Positions 36,321 through 46,112 of a stretch of DNA of 64,000 nt are shown here, in pieces (within the stretch, counting starts at the first letter, position 1; every line of letters begins with the position of its first letter). The DNA lies in NCBI RefSeq assembly GCF_011927825.1, contig NZ_JAATJI010000001.1, positions 2,108,001 to 2,172,000 on the forward strand. The letters are read 5' to 3'. The translations under genes were made by a program, and so were the position numbers. The notes beneath the pieces were generated by a model. The model was given only the letters and a program-made list of their open reading frames with translations. It was not told where the DNA came from and made no database searches. Source of the stretch: Polymorphobacter fuscus (GTDB lineage Bacteria > Pseudomonadota > Alphaproteobacteria > Sphingomonadales > Sphingomonadaceae).

Positions 36321-36980
36321 ATGCAAGCCCCCGTTCGCATCGCCCCGTCGATCCTTTCGGCGGATTTCGCCCGGTTAGGCGAGGAAGTGCGGGCGATCAC
36401 CGCCGCCGGCGCCGACTATGTCCATGTCGATGTCATGGACGGGCATTTCGTCCCCAACATCACCATTGGACCGATGGTGGTCAAGGCGATCCGCCCGCAC
36501 ACGCATCTGGTGATGGACGTGCATCTGATGATCGCGCCCGCCGATCCGTTTCTCGACGCCTTCGCCGAGGCCGGCGCCGACATCCTGACCGTCCATCCCG
36601 AATCCGGCGCGCATGTCCACCGCACCGTCCAGCGCATCAAGGCGCTGGGCAAGAAGGCCGGCGTTTCGCTCAACCCCGGCACGCCCGCCAAGATGCTCGA
36701 TTATCTCATCGACGATATCGACCTGGTGCTGGTGATGAGCGTCAACCCCGGCTTCGGCGGCCAGAGCTTCATCGACGGCCAGCTGAAGAAGATCGAGGCC
36801 GTCCGCAAGATGATCGACCGCACCGGGCGCAGCATCGACCTGCAGGTCGATGGCGGCATCGATACGCTTACGGCGCCCCGGGCCATTGCCGCGGGGGCGG
36901 ATGTGCTCGTCGCCGGCACCGCCACCTTCCGGGGCGGGGCGGGCCAATACGCCGCCAACATCGCCGCCCTGCGGGGTTGA
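36321..36980 (+). CDS. rpe: Ribulose-phosphate 3-epimerase
   Basis: A 219-residue TIM-barrel enzyme of the pentose phosphate pathway. Motifs are complete: [16 protein letters not shown], the metal/acid pair in [40 protein letters not shown] and [13 protein letters not shown]. Cytosolic. The heparinase-family gene begins five bases after its stop. Confidence 0.96.
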   Translation: MQAPVRIAPSILSADFARLGEEVRAITAAGADYVHVDVMDGHFVPNITIGPMVVKAIRPHTHLVMDVHLMIAPADPFLDAFAEAGADILTVHPESGAHVHRTVQRIKALGKKAGVSLNPGTPAKMLDYLIDDIDLVLVMSVNPGFGGQSFIDGQLKKIEAVRKMIDRTGRSIDLQVDGGIDTLTAPRAIAAGADVLVAGTATFRGGAGQYAANIAALRG

Positions 36981-36984
36981 TGCG

Positions 36985-38766
36985 ATGGCGCGAAAGACCG
37001 GACCCGCGCCGCCTCCCGAAGCCCCTGCCGCCACCGACGACGAAGGCGAACGCCGCCTGCTCCGGGTCGCCGGGGACCGCGGGCTGTCGCTGACCGAACG
37101 CCTTGCGGCCCGCGTCTCGACCTCGCTCTACCGCACCCCCCTGCACCGGCTGCGGCTGCGCGGCCGCTATCCGCTGAAGCTGCTCGGCGTGCCGCAGGAT
37201 CCGATTCCGGGCGATGCCGCCATCGGCGAACGGCTGGTCGCCGGCCGCATGATCCACGCCGGCCATATGGTGATGACTCGCGACCTCAGCTTCAGCGAGG
37301 CCGGCGCCCCGCCCGCATGGCAGGATTGGGCCAATGGCTGGGAATGGCTGCGTGACCTCGCCGCTGCCACCGATGCACGCGCCGGCGCGGCGGTGGCAGA
37401 ACCGCTGGTGGCGCGCTGGCTGGCGCGCTTCGGGGTGTTCGACGCCGCCGCCTGGCGCGCCGATGTCACCGGCACCCGGCTGTTGTTCGCGCTCGGCCAT
37501 GCCCCGCTGGTGCTGTCATCGTCGGACCAGGTCTATCGGTCGCTGGTGCTGTCGGCGATGGCGACCTGGGCGCGGCACCTCGATCGCGCTGCTTTCCGCC
37601 TGCCCGACGGGCTGCCGCGGGCGCGGGCGCTGTGCGGGCTCTATGCCGCCGGCCTGCTGATTCCCGGCGGGGAAGCGCGCGCTGCCGTTGCCCTGGCCGG
37701 GCTCGACACGCTGCTGGCGGCCCTGGTGCTGCCCGATGGCGGCATCGTCACCCGGGCGCCGGTCGATGCGCTGGCCCTGGCGGAACTGCTGCTGTTCACC
37801 GCCGCTGCAGCGCCGAGCCTGGGGGTGCGGCCGGCACCGCTGTTCGCCGATACGCTGGCGCGGCTGGTGCCCAGCCTGCGCGGGCTGGCGCTGGGCGATG
37901 CCATGATCGGCGGCTGGCACGGCGGCGCCGTGATCGGCGCCCTGCCGCTCGAACGGCTGGCAAAGCGCGCCGCCACCGGCACCGAAATCAGCCGGGCCGG
38001 GCGCTGGTCGGGCTATCACCGGCTGTCGGCCGGCAAGACCATCCTCGTCATCGACGCCGGCCCGCCGCCGCCGGCGCGGGTGTCGCGCATCGGCCATGCC
38101 GGCACGCTGGCGTTCGAAATGAGCGATGGGGCCGACCGGCTGGTGACCAATTGCGGTGGTACGCGCGGATTGGCGTCGCCACTGCCCGCAGCGCTGGCCG
38201 ATGGCCTGCGCACCACCGCCGCCCATTCGACGCTGACCATCGCCGACACCAATTCCACCCGTATCCGCGAGGATGGCGCCAACAAGGGCGCCCTCGGCCT
38301 CGGCGTCGAGGAAGTCGTCGTCCAGACCCGCCACAGCGAGGAAGGCCATTGGATCGAGGCCAGCCACGATGGCTATGCCAGGCGCTTCGGCATGACCGTC
38401 CGGCGGCGCCTGTTCCTGTCCCCCGACGGTGAGGATGTGCGCGGCGAGGACACGGTGGAGCCGGCCCCGCGGTCGGCGCTGCAACGCCGGGTGGACCGCG
38501 CGTTCGACATCCGCTTCCACCTCGGCCCCGGCGTTGCCGCCACCCCCACTGCCGATGGGGCCGGCGCGCTGCTCAAGCTGCCGGCCGGGCGGGTCTGGGC
38601 GATGAAGGCACGCTTCGGCCCGGGCGGCGGGCTGGTGACCATCGAACCTTCGCTGTGGATCGATGCCGATGGCCATGTCCATCGCACCGTCCAGCTGGTA
38701 ATCAGCGCCCGCACCGAAAAGGCCGCAGCCAGCATCGGCTGGAGCTTCAAACGCGCCGGCAAGTAA
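36985..38766 (+). CDS. Heparinase II/III family protein
   Basis: A 593-residue protein of the family found next to purH in alphaproteobacteria. The N-terminal half is an alpha-toroid (VWRADVT-like [40 protein letters not shown]) and the C-terminal half a beta-sandwich with [29 protein letters not shown] and the conserved [19 protein letters not shown]. No signal peptide is visible, unlike true secreted lyases; the substrate of this branch is unsettled, and a role in wall or polysaccharide metabolism is inference. ATG 36985 follows the rpe stop closely, so it is probably in one operon with rpe and purH. Confidence 0.88.
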   Translation: MARKTGPAPPPEAPAATDDEGERRLLRVAGDRGLSLTERLAARVSTSLYRTPLHRLRLRGRYPLKLLGVPQDPIPGDAAIGERLVAGRMIHAGHMVMTRDLSFSEAGAPPAWQDWANGWEWLRDLAAATDARAGAAVAEPLVARWLARFGVFDAAAWRADVTGTRLLFALGHAPLVLSSSDQVYRSLVLSAMATWARHLDRAAFRLPDGLPRARALCGLYAAGLLIPGGEARAAVALAGLDTLLAALVLPDGGIVTRAPVDALALAELLLFTAAAAPSLGVRPAPLFADTLARLVPSLRGLALGDAMIGGWHGGAVIGALPLERLAKRAATGTEISRAGRWSGYHRLSAGKTILVIDAGPPPPARVSRIGHAGTLAFEMSDGADRLVTNCGGTRGLASPLPAALADGLRTTAAHSTLTIADTNSTRIREDGANKGALGLGVEEVVVQTRHSEEGHWIEASHDGYARRFGMTVRRRLFLSPDGEDVRGEDTVEPAPRSALQRRVDRAFDIRFHLGPGVAATPTADGAGALLKLPAGRVWAMKARFGPGGGLVTIEPSLWIDADGHVHRTVQLVISARTEKAAASIGWSFKRAGK

Positions 38767-38794
38767 CCGGCCCAACACCCATCAAGGACCTGCA

Positions 38795-40387
38795 ATGCCC
38801 GACTTCGTCCCCATCCGCCGCGCGCTGATCTCGGTCAGCGACAAGACCGGCATCGTCGAACTCTGCGCGGCACTGGCCGCACGCGGCGTCGCGCTGGTGT
38901 CCACCGGCGGCACGTCGAAGGCGCTGCGCGACGCCGGCCTGCCCGTCGATGACGTCAGCGACCTGACCGGCTTTCCCGAAATGATGGACGGCCGCGTCAA
39001 GACGCTGCATCCCAAGGTCCATGGCGGCCTGCTCGCCGATCGCGACGTGCCCGATCACATGGCGGCGATGGCGGCGCATGACATCCTGCCGATCGACCTT
39101 GCCATCATCAACCTCTACCCCTTTGCCGCCACGGTGGCGAAGGGCGCCGGCCGCGACGAGATCATCGAGAATATCGACATCGGCGGCCCGGCGATGGTCC
39201 GCTCGGCGGCCAAGAACCACGCGCATGTCGCGATCCTGACCGCCCCCGACCAATATCCGGCATTGCTTGCGGCGCTGGACGCCCATGACGGCGCCACCGA
39301 CCTGGCGCTGCGCAAATCACTCGCCGCCGCCGCCTTCGCCCATACTGCCGCCTATGACGCGGCGGTGTCAGGCTGGTTCGCCGGCGTCGACCAGGGCGAA
39401 ACCTTTGCGCCGCTGCGCGTCATGGCCTCGCGCCGCGCTGCCATGCTGCGCTATGGCGAAAACCCGCACCAGTTGGCCGCGCTCTATGTGCCGACGGGCC
39501 CCGCCGCCCGCGGCATCGCCCAGGCCGTTCAGGTGCAGGGCAAGGAGCTGAGCTACAACAATTATGCCGATGCCGATGCGGCGCTCGAGCTGGTCAGCGA
39601 ATTCCGCGATGGCCCGCCGACCGTGGTCATCGTCAAGCACGCCAACCCCTGCGGCGTCGCCACCGCCGACACGCTCATCGACGCCTACAAGGCAGCGCTC
39701 GCCTGCGATTCCGTTTCCGCCTTCGGGGGCATCATCGCCGTCAACCGCCCGCTCGACGGCCCGACCGCCGAAGCGATCAGCGGCATCTTTACCGAAGTCG
39801 TCGCGGCGCCCGACGCCGATGACGACGCCCGCGCCGTGTTCGCGAAGAAGAAGAACCTGCGGCTGCTGCTGACCGGCGACCTGCCCGACCCGGCGCGCAG
39901 CGGGCTGACGACGAAGATCATTGCCGGCGGGGTGCTGGTGCAGCAGCGCGACAATGGCCGCGTCACCCGCGACCAGGTGCAGGTGGTGACGAAGCGCGCG
40001 CCGACGCCCCAGGAGTTCGACGACTGCATGTTCGCCTGGGTCGTCGCCAAGCACGTCAAGTCCAACGCCATCGTCTACGCCAAGGACGGCAGCACCGCCG
40101 GCATCGGCGCCGGCCAGATGAACCGCCTCGAATCCGCCCGCATCGCGGCGTGGAAGGCCAGGGACGCCGCCGCCGCCGCACACTGGGCGCACCCGCGCAC
40201 CATCGGCTCGGCAGTCGCGTCGGACGCCTTCTTCCCCTTCGCCGATGGCCTGATCGCCGCCGCCGAAGCCGGGGCGACGGCGGTCATCCAGCCCGGCGGG
40301 TCGATCCGCGATGCCGATGTTATCGCTGCCGCCGACGAACGCGGGCTGGCGATGGTGTTCACCGGGATGCGGCATTTCCGGCACTGA
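38795..40387 (+). CDS. purH: Bifunctional AICAR transformylase / IMP cyclohydrolase
   Basis: A 530-residue enzyme for the last two steps of IMP synthesis. The N-terminal cyclohydrolase domain has [25 protein letters not shown] and [15 protein letters not shown]; the transformylase domain has [40 protein letters not shown] with the catalytic Lys-His, and [15 protein letters not shown] near the end, closing with [14 protein letters not shown] is six bases before ATG 38795. Cytosolic. Confidence 0.97.
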   Translation: MPDFVPIRRALISVSDKTGIVELCAALAARGVALVSTGGTSKALRDAGLPVDDVSDLTGFPEMMDGRVKTLHPKVHGGLLADRDVPDHMAAMAAHDILPIDLAIINLYPFAATVAKGAGRDEIIENIDIGGPAMVRSAAKNHAHVAILTAPDQYPALLAALDAHDGATDLALRKSLAAAAFAHTAAYDAAVSGWFAGVDQGETFAPLRVMASRRAAMLRYGENPHQLAALYVPTGPAARGIAQAVQVQGKELSYNNYADADAALELVSEFRDGPPTVVIVKHANPCGVATADTLIDAYKAALACDSVSAFGGIIAVNRPLDGPTAEAISGIFTEVVAAPDADDDARAVFAKKKNLRLLLTGDLPDPARSGLTTKIIAGGVLVQQRDNGRVTRDQVQVVTKRAPTPQEFDDCMFAWVVAKHVKSNAIVYAKDGSTAGIGAGQMNRLESARIAAWKARDAAAAAHWAHPRTIGSAVASDAFFPFADGLIAAAEAGATAVIQPGGSIRDADVIAAADERGLAMVFTGMRHFRH

Positions 40388-40393
40388 TGCCTG

Positions 40394-40416
40394 CCTCCGG
40401 CGGGCAGGGCCGGCGG
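40394..40416. repeat. 23-base dispersed repeat, copy 1
   Basis: The 23 bases here, beginning CCTCCGGCGGGC and ending GGCCGGCGG, recur identically at 44551-44573. The copy lies just after the purH stop. It is probably part of a small dispersed intergenic repeat. Confidence 0.6.
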
Positions 40417-40460
40417 CCCTGCACCCGGTTGTTGGTCGGTGCCCATTCGACGGGGAGGGG

Positions 40461-41606
40461 ATGATGACGATCACCGAGACACTTGCAAAAGCGCTGGCGA
40501 CCGCCGGCATTCCTGGCGCCGTCGCCATGGTCGGCAACCGCGCCGGCGTGACCGAAACATGCGTCGTCGGGCACGATGGCACGGGCACGCCGCTGGCAGC
40601 GGACAGCATGTTCCAGCTGGCATCGATGACCAAGGCGGTCGTGTCGGTTGCGGCGATGCAGCTGGTGGAAGCCGGATCGCTGGCGCTCGACGCCCCGCTG
40701 GCACCGTTGCTGCCCGACCTCGCCGATGCCCGTGTCATCACCGGCTTCGGCGACGATGGCAGCGTGGCCACGCGGCCGGCGGCGCGGCCGATCACGCTGC
40801 GCCACCTGCTCACCCATACCTCAGGCCTCGGCTATGACTTTGTCCATGCCGACATGGCGCGCGCCCGCGGCCCGGGTGGCCCGCCGCCGCCCGGCACCCG
40901 CGCCAGCCTGCGATCGCCGCTGCTGTTCGACCCCGGCGACGGCTGGGCCTATGGAATCAGCACCGACTGGGTGGGGCTGGCGGTCGAGGCGGCCAGCGGC
41001 CAGCGGCTCGATACCTATGTCGCCGATCATGTCACCGGGCCGCTCGGCATGGCCGACACGATGTTCACCCTCGATGCGGCGCACAAGGCGCGGCTGGTCA
41101 CCAACATGGCGCGACAGCCGGACGGCAGGCTCGCGCCCTTCCCCATCACCATCAGCGGCGGTGCCGGCGAATTCCTGTCGGGCGGCGCCGGCCTGAGCGG
41201 CACGGCCGGCGATTACATGCGCTTCCTGCGCATGCTGCTGAACGGCGGCAGCCTTGATGGCGCCGTGATCCTGCGCCCCGAAAGCGTCGCCGACATGGCG
41301 CGCAACCAGATCGGCGCCTTGCGCGCCGGCGTCATGGAAACGACGCTGCCGGCGTTCAGCGCGCGGGTCGAATGGTTCCCGGACATGACCGCCGGCTGGG
41401 GGCTGGGCTTCCTCATCAACCCGGAGCCCGGCGGCGATGGCCGCGCTGCGGGCAGTCTGTTCTGGGCCGGTATCTGCAACACCTATTACTGGGTCGATCC
41501 CGCCAGCGACGTCGCCGCCGTGTTGATGATGCAGCTGCTGCCCTTTGCCGACGCCGGCGCGCTTTCGGTGCTGTCGGCCTTCGAACGCGCGGTCTATTCG
41601 CGTTAA
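40461..41606 (+). CDS. Serine beta-lactamase-like hydrolase (class C / EstB type)
   Basis: A 381-residue protein of the beta-lactamase-related serine hydrolase family. The SxxK tetrad is Ser55-Lys58 in [10 protein letters not shown]; the second motif is YGIS in [20 protein letters not shown] where true class C enzymes have YxN. There is no signal peptide, so a cytoplasmic esterase or transesterase role is more likely than antibiotic resistance. GGGGAGGGG stands immediately before the paired ATGs at 40461 and 40464. It shares a four-base overlap with the tiny convergent gene at 41603. Confidence 0.87.
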   Translation: MMTITETLAKALATAGIPGAVAMVGNRAGVTETCVVGHDGTGTPLAADSMFQLASMTKAVVSVAAMQLVEAGSLALDAPLAPLLPDLADARVITGFGDDGSVATRPAARPITLRHLLTHTSGLGYDFVHADMARARGPGGPPPPGTRASLRSPLLFDPGDGWAYGISTDWVGLAVEAASGQRLDTYVADHVTGPLGMADTMFTLDAAHKARLVTNMARQPDGRLAPFPITISGGAGEFLSGGAGLSGTAGDYMRFLRMLLNGGSLDGAVILRPESVADMARNQIGALRAGVMETTLPAFSARVEWFPDMTAGWGLGFLINPEPGGDGRAAGSLFWAGICNTYYWVDPASDVAAVLMMQLLPFADAGALSVLSAFERAVYSR

Positions 41607-41749
41607 TCGTCGGGCGCGGCGCTCGCATCATGCGCCGGGTCGTCGTCCTCGCTGCGTGGCAGCGGCGAATCGGGCGCCGGGTCGGCGTCCGCATCCGGCG
41701 ACGGGTCGGGGTTTTCGCCAATCGGCCGATAGGGCGTGCGCGGGTCCAT
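41603..41749 (-). CDS. Possible small acidic protein
   Basis: A 48-residue frame starting MDPRTPYRPIGENPDPSPDA and ending HDASAAPDD. It is Asp/Pro-rich with no hydrophobic segment. Nearly every codon ends in G or C, as in the real genes around it, which favours coding, but the ribosome site is weak and no family is recognised. It lies 31 bases after the PepSY-type gene on the same strand. Confidence 0.45.
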   Translation of the reverse strand: MDPRTPYRPIGENPDPSPDADADPAPDSPLPRSEDDDPAHDASAAPDD

Positions 41750-41780
41750 CTCTGCCAAACGCGCGATGCGCCCCCGGGTT

Positions 41781-42224
41781 TCAGCGCAGCAGCAGGATCG
41801 GCACCACCGCGCCCGCAATCAGCATCAGCGTCGCGACGCGCCGGGTCGAGCGCATGCCGAGCGCAATGCCGGCGCCGAGCAGGACCGACAGCGACAGCGC
41901 AATCGCCAGCGCGACGGTGAAGATCTTCATCGGCAGCGCCGCCTTCTGGCGGGCGGCACGTTCGGCAGCGACGACCGGGTCCACCGGCGGCTTGGGCTTG
42001 CTCGCCTCGGCCTTGCCCGCGGGCTGCAGCTTGGCCTGGTCGATATGCACTTTCCCCATCCACGCCATCCATTGCGGCGGCGGCGCGCCGTCCCAGCCGC
42101 TGGCCTGCTGGAGGCGGAAGGTCTGCAGCCCGCCGGAAATGGCGAAGAACAGGATCGCCGGTGCAAAGAACACGCCGATGTAGAGATGCAGCTGCCGCAG
42201 CTTGCGCATCGTCCTGGCATTCAT
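41781..42224 (-). CDS. PepSY-associated small membrane protein
   Basis: A 147-residue inner-membrane protein. The N-terminal RKLRQLHLYIGVFFAPAILF with FAISGGLQTFRL is the first helix typical of PepSY-TM proteins; a soluble loop (about 40-95, Lys/Pro/Ala-rich KPKPPVDPVV) follows, then two more helices (MKIFTVALAIALSLSVLLGA; VATLMLIAGAVVPILLL). It is far shorter than full PepSY_TM ferric reductase-like proteins. Its ATG overlaps the hisD stop as ATGA, so it should be translated with hisD, although a histidine role is not expected. Confidence 0.75.
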   Translation of the reverse strand: MNARTMRKLRQLHLYIGVFFAPAILFFAISGGLQTFRLQQASGWDGAPPPQWMAWMGKVHIDQAKLQPAGKAEASKPKPPVDPVVAAERAARQKAALPMKIFTVALAIALSLSVLLGAGIALGMRSTRRVATLMLIAGAVVPILLLR

Positions 42225-43522
42225 GGCAGATTGGCCTCCAGCCGCAGCCGGATGGACGCGGCATGGGCAGCCAACCCCTCGACATCGGCAATCGCGGCCC
42301 CCGCAGGGCCGATCGCCGCCAGGCCCTGCGGCCCGCAATCGAGGAAGGTCGTGCGCTTCATGAAGTCGACCACCGACAGGCCCGAAGCAAAGCGCGCGCG
42401 CCGCCCGGTTGGCAAGACATGATTGGGGCCCGCCAGATAATCGCCCGCTGCCTCGGGCGTGTGGCGGCCCAGGAACACCGACCCGGCATGGCGCATCCGC
42501 GTGAACAGTGCCTGCGGATCGTCGATCATCAGCTCGACATGTTCGGCGGCGAGCGCATCGAGCAGCGGCAGCGCCGCATCCAGATCGGGCAGCGTGACGA
42601 TGACGCCGAAATCGTCCCAGCTCTGCCGCGCCACCTTCGCCGTCGGCAGCGTTTCGAGCTGGCGCGCCACCGCCGCCGCCACGGCATCGGCTTCGGCAGC
42701 GCTCGTCGTCAGCAGGATCGATTGCGCCACCGGGTCATGTTCCGCCTGGGCGAGCAGGTCGGCGGCGATCCAGTCCGGGTTCGAACCGCCGTCGGACACG
42801 ATGACGACTTCGGACGGCCCGGCGATCATGTCGATGCCGACGATGCCGTACAGTTGGCGCTTGGCTTCCGCCACCCAGGCGTTGCCGGGGCCGGTGATGA
42901 CATCGACGCGCGGCACCCGGCCGGTGCCGAGCGCCAGCGCCGCGACCGCCTGGGCGCCGCCGATGCGGAACACCCGCGTGACACCGGCCAGCCGTGCCGC
43001 CGCCAACACCAGCGGGTTGGCCGTCCCGCCCGGCGTCGGCGTCACCATCACCAGCCGCTCCACGCCGGCGACGACCGCCGGGATGGCGTTCATCAAAACC
43101 GATGACGGATAGGCGGCGCGCCCGCCGGGCACATACAGGCCGGCCGCCTCCACCGCGCTCCATCGCACGCCGGTGCGCACGCCGGCGGCATCGGTCGCGT
43201 CATTGTCCGTCGGGCGTTGCCGCAGGTGGAAATCGCGGATGCGCGTCGCCGCCAGGTCGAGCGCGGCGCGCAGGTCCGGCGTCAGCCCGGCGACGGCGGC
43301 GTCGAGTTCGGCGAGCGGAATCTCCCAGCCGGCGGCATCGAGGTCGAGCGCGTCGAAGCGCGCCGTCAGCTCGGCAACCGCCGCGTCGCCGCGGGCGCGG
43401 ACATCGGCGATGATCGCCGCCACATCGGCCGACACATCGGCATCGCTGTCGCGCCGGGCATCGACCAGCGCCGCGAACGCCGCCGCAAAGCCCGGGTCCC
43501 GGGAATCAAGCCGCTGCGGCAT
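42221..43522 (-). CDS. hisD: Histidinol dehydrogenase
   Basis: A 433-residue zinc enzyme that oxidises L-histidinol to histidine in two NAD-linked steps. Family motifs are complete: [62 protein letters not shown] with the zinc/catalytic Glu-His, and [16 protein letters not shown] 43522 is chosen over an in-frame start at 43561; either overlaps the end of hisG, consistent with translational coupling. Cytosolic. Confidence 0.95.
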   Translation of the reverse strand: MPQRLDSRDPGFAAAFAALVDARRDSDADVSADVAAIIADVRARGDAAVAELTARFDALDLDAAGWEIPLAELDAAVAGLTPDLRAALDLAATRIRDFHLRQRPTDNDATDAAGVRTGVRWSAVEAAGLYVPGGRAAYPSSVLMNAIPAVVAGVERLVMVTPTPGGTANPLVLAAARLAGVTRVFRIGGAQAVAALALGTGRVPRVDVITGPGNAWVAEAKRQLYGIVGIDMIAGPSEVVIVSDGGSNPDWIAADLLAQAEHDPVAQSILLTTSAAEADAVAAAVARQLETLPTAKVARQSWDDFGVIVTLPDLDAALPLLDALAAEHVELMIDDPQALFTRMRHAGSVFLGRHTPEAAGDYLAGPNHVLPTGRRARFASGLSVVDFMKRTTFLDCGPQGLAAIGPAGAAIADVEGLAAHAASIRLRLEANLP

Positions 43523-44171
43523 CGGGGGTCTTTTCGACAAGGGAGCGGATGGCGTCGACAATGGGCACGACGGCCGGATGCGTCTTGAACGCCGCGCGGT
43601 TGACGATCAGCCGCGACGACACCGGCGCGATGACCTCGGTTTCGACAAGGCCGTTTTCGGCAAGCGTCTTGCCCGTCGACACCAGGTCGACGATGCGGCT
43701 CGCCAGCCCGCACAGCGGCGCCAGCTCCATGGCGCCGTTGAGCTTGATGACTTCGGCCTGGATGCCCTGCGCTGCGAAATGGCGGCGGGTGATGCCGGGG
43801 TATTTGGTCGCCACCCGCACATGGCTGAGGGTGCGGATGTCCTCCACCAGCCCGGCCGGCTGCGCCACGGACAGCCGGCAATGGCCGATGCCGAGGTCGA
43901 CGGGGGCGTAAAGTTCCGAAAAGGCGAACTCCATCAGCACGTCGTTGCCGGCAATGCCGATCTCGGCCGCGCCAAAGGCCACGAAGGTCGCGGCATCGAA
44001 GGAGCGGACGCGGATGATCCGCACATCGGCGCGGCTGGTCTCGAACATCAGCTTGCGGCTGTTGTCGTCGGAAAAATCGGCCTCGGGAACGATCCCCAGC
44101 CGCGCCAGCAACGGCAGGGCTTCCTTGAGGATACGCCCCTTGGGCAGGGCAAGGGTGATGGGCTTCGACAT
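43506..44171 (-). CDS. hisG: ATP phosphoribosyltransferase, short form
   Basis: A 221-residue catalytic subunit for the first step of histidine synthesis. Motifs include [40 protein letters not shown] and the PRPP-binding-region sequence [17 protein letters not shown]. It lacks the C-terminal regulatory domain, so it is the HisG-S form, which in studied bacteria works as a complex with HisZ. No hisZ is present in the window. It heads the hisG-hisD-PepSY row. Confidence 0.94.
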   Translation of the reverse strand: MSKPITLALPKGRILKEALPLLARLGIVPEADFSDDNSRKLMFETSRADVRIIRVRSFDAATFVAFGAAEIGIAGNDVLMEFAFSELYAPVDLGIGHCRLSVAQPAGLVEDIRTLSHVRVATKYPGITRRHFAAQGIQAEVIKLNGAMELAPLCGLASRIVDLVSTGKTLAENGLVETEVIAPVSSRLIVNRAAFKTHPAVVPIVDAIRSLVEKTPDAAAA

Positions 44172-44305
44172 GACAGCGCGCGCTTAGCGCGGACGCCGGC
44201 AAAAGGCCAATGTCGGCATGCCGCAGCGGTGGCGGACTTGGTTAACGGAAATTTAGAAAGTCTCGAAAGTCACAGTGATTTGGGGTGCGGACATTCCCCA
44301 CGTCC

Positions 44306-44457
44306 CCCCTCTCCCGCCTGCGGGAGAGGGGACTCTCCCTCGGGCGAGTGGGTGAGGGTGTGCGCTTTTCTCGGAGCGGGCGAACACCCTCACCCGGCGC
44401 CCGACAAATGTCGCCTCCGCGACGCGCGCGTGTCGCCTCTCCCGCAGGCGGGAGAGG
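44306..44457. repeat. REP-like double palindrome (element A)
   Basis: A symmetrical element: perfect 12-bp hairpin CCCCTCTCCCGC/GCGGGAGAGGGG (44306-44331), then inner arms GGGTGAGGGTGT (44350-44361) and ACACCCTCACCC (44384-44395), then hairpin CCTCTCCCGC/GCGGGAGAGG (44436-44457). Related copies lie at 46804-46860 and 47750-47854. It resembles the palindromic REP/BIME elements scattered between genes in proteobacteria. Confidence 0.8.
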
Positions 44458-44550
44458 AGAACTTTGTGCGACTGGTCATCTTTATCCCCGAAGTCGGCGA
44501 CGCTCCGCGTTTATAACCTATATGGAGATATTTGTCAAGATTGCGCAGCG

Positions 44551-44573
44551 CCTCCGGCGGGCAGGGCCGGCGG
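44551..44573. repeat. 23-base dispersed repeat, copy 2
   Basis: Identical over 23 bases to 40394-40416. It marks the last GC-rich sequence before the AT-rich island leader. Confidence 0.6.
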
Positions 44574-44806
44574 CTCCTCCACCGTGCGCATAGCGTTTAG
44601 TTAACAAGTTTAATTTTAATAAATCTACATCTCAACCCAAAACAATATGCAGAAGTTTAAAACACCTTATGCATGTCGGAATCTTTCGAATATATCGTGG
44701 ACCCACAATGCGCGTATATCCACAGCAACAGTTATCGCTGTCTGAACCAAACGGAGTTAATTAGCCCGACATCTCAGTAATTATATACGTAACAAAGCGG
44801 TTGACC

Positions 44807-44821
44807 GGAATGAATGATTCC
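44807..44821. promoter_or_regulatory. Inverted repeat ahead of the island cassette
   Basis: GGAAT (44807-44811) and ATTCC (44817-44821) flank GAATG, 14 bases before ATG 44836. A site so close to the start would suit an operator or a small RNA stem over the ribosome-binding region. Five-base arms make this tentative. Confidence 0.3.
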
Positions 44822-44835
44822 GTCACGTTTTGGCT

Positions 44836-45339
44836 ATGGAAATCCGCAAGTTCCTTCTCAGCGCTAAGACTATCACCAAGGCCGGCGAGTGGCGCTGTGG
44901 GGCGCTCAATCCGAAAGGCAAGATGCACAAGGGGTCGTTCCCTCTTGGGAAGCGTGGCTACATCTTGGGCAACCAGTGGCACTGGCGCGTTGATGAATTA
45001 GATTGCGGCGGCGTGCCGGGCCGCTTGCTGGTGGCTTACAGGCTCGACAAGGTAAATTATCAGGCGTGGCTTTCCATCGAAAGATCGCCGGGGATTCACA
45101 CGGTTGTGGCCAGCCTTGAATACCATGGCGATCATCCAGGCTGGCACCTGCATTCAAAATGCGCGGCAATTTCAGAGTTCGACGCCCAAACTTCGCGGCA
45201 GCGAAATATGGGGATTCGCATACCGGCAGTTCGGGCGTATCATCGCGCGCGCGAGTACGAAATGAGCCATCAAGAGGCCACAAATCGGGCATATCGCACG
45301 TTTCGGATAGGCGTTAGCGAGGGAGGGTTATTCGGATGA
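44836..45339 (+). CDS. Unknown 167-residue protein, first gene of the low-GC cassette
   Basis: A soluble protein of 167 residues with no signal or membrane segment. It is basic at the N-terminus (MEIRKFLLSAKTITKAGEWR) and has aromatic/His-rich strands: LGNQWHWRVDELDCGG, VNYQAWLSIERSPG and YHGDHPGWHLHSKC. The clustered His/Cys residues (HGDHPGWHLHSKC) could bind metal, but no known site is matched. The C-terminal third is helical (AYHRAREYEMSHQEATNRAY). I do not recognise a family. ATG 44836 is preferred; TTG 44830 is possible. Its stop overlaps the next start as ATGA. Codon use is less GC-rich than neighbours, pointing to transfer. Confidence 0.7.
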   Translation: MEIRKFLLSAKTITKAGEWRCGALNPKGKMHKGSFPLGKRGYILGNQWHWRVDELDCGGVPGRLLVAYRLDKVNYQAWLSIERSPGIHTVVASLEYHGDHPGWHLHSKCAAISEFDAQTSRQRNMGIRIPAVRAYHRAREYEMSHQEATNRAYRTFRIGVSEGGLFG

Positions 45340-46112
45340 AAGAGCAACTCTGCCGCGCCTTCTGTGACGACTTGACGGTCAACGATCTGCCTATGGGCAT
45401 GGCCGTAAGCACTGGTTTCATGTTTCCTGATGGCGATAGAATCGCGTTCTATGTGCGCGAGGACTCCACCACTGGCCTGTTCGAGGTTCAGGATAGCGGC
45501 CTTGTGTTCCCTGGTCTGGAAGCCAGCGGACTGGACCTAAAGAACCAGGGCCGCGCCGAAGCCTTTGCGGCCTTGCAGCGCGAGTATGGCGTTACATTAG
45601 ACGAAGATGACCGCGAGTTCAGGCTTGCCCCGGTCGCAGGTGGCGAGTTGCCCCATGCTGCCATGCGCTTTGTGTCCTTTCTGCTTCGCGTTGGCGACCT
45701 TTTGCTGCTGAATGAAGATCGCGTAGCGAGCACGTTTCGCGACGACGTTGCACGTCGGTTGCGAGAGCTTGCTGGCGATCGAATGACCATCACAGAGCGC
45801 ACAGAGATCAGTCCCGAATTGTCTGACTTCACTCCAGATTTTGTTCTTCAAGCTCCGGGGAGGAGCCCTGTTGGCGTGTTTCTTGGCACCAGCGATGCAA
45901 GGGTATTGGAAGCGCTCTACATGCAGATGCGCGCGGAGCATGAAACTCACACCGCAGTGTCGATTGTGGCGCTGTTAGAGCGGGAAAAGGCAATTAGCGC
46001 GAAGGTACGCCAGCAGGCCAACAACCGCCTGTCCGCCGTCGCTAATTACCGTGGTGACGAATTGGGGGCGCTGGGTCGGATCGTGAAAGAGGCACTCCCC
46101 AGTGTCCACTGA
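45336..46112 (+). CDS. DUF1828-like domain protein, second gene of the cassette
   Basis: A 258-residue soluble protein. The N-terminal 95 residues fit DUF1828: VSTGFMFPDGDRIAFYVRED, then FEVQDSGLVFPGLEASG, and a helix (AEAFAALQREYGVTLDEDD). A helical middle follows (FVSFLLRVGDLLLLNEDRVA), then a C-terminal alpha/beta region (FTPDFVLQAPGRSPVGVFLG; TAVSIVALLEREKAISAKVR) as in the DUF1829 region that often accompanies DUF1828. The function is unknown; such proteins are frequent in mobile and defence-rich regions, which is association only. The start overlaps the previous gene and the last codons overlap the next, so the three are translated together. One line here (45361-45420) is 32 of 60 G/C. 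Confidence 0.75.
   Translation: MKEQLCRAFCDDLTVNDLPMGMAVSTGFMFPDGDRIAFYVREDSTTGLFEVQDSGLVFPGLEASGLDLKNQGRAEAFAALQREYGVTLDEDDREFRLAPVAGGELPHAAMRFVSFLLRVGDLLLLNEDRVASTFRDDVARRLRELAGDRMTITERTEISPELSDFTPDFVLQAPGRSPVGVFLGTSDARVLEALYMQMRAEHETHTAVSIVALLEREKAISAKVRQQANNRLSAVANYRGDELGALGRIVKEALPSVH

Larger units (their letters stand above)
44172..44835. other. 664-base gene-free region: repeats then AT-rich leader
   Basis: The left part (44306-44457) is a REP-like palindromic element and 44551-44573 a dispersed repeat. From about 44590 the base composition changes sharply; the 60 bases 44641-44700 contain 21 G/C (35%), against 40 of 60 in 42001-42060. The AT-rich stretch contains TATATA at 44782-44787, which could serve as a -10 box, but no convincing -35 partner was found. 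No gene was found here. Confidence 0.7.

Noticed and set aside
40461..41606. Antibiotic-resistance beta-lactamase
   Set aside because: No signal peptide and YGIS replaces the YxN motif, so an esterase-like cytoplasmic hydrolase is more likely.
44801..44806. TTGACC as a -35 box for the cassette
   Set aside because: No acceptable -10 hexamer lies 16-18 bases downstream; the ATG follows too closely.
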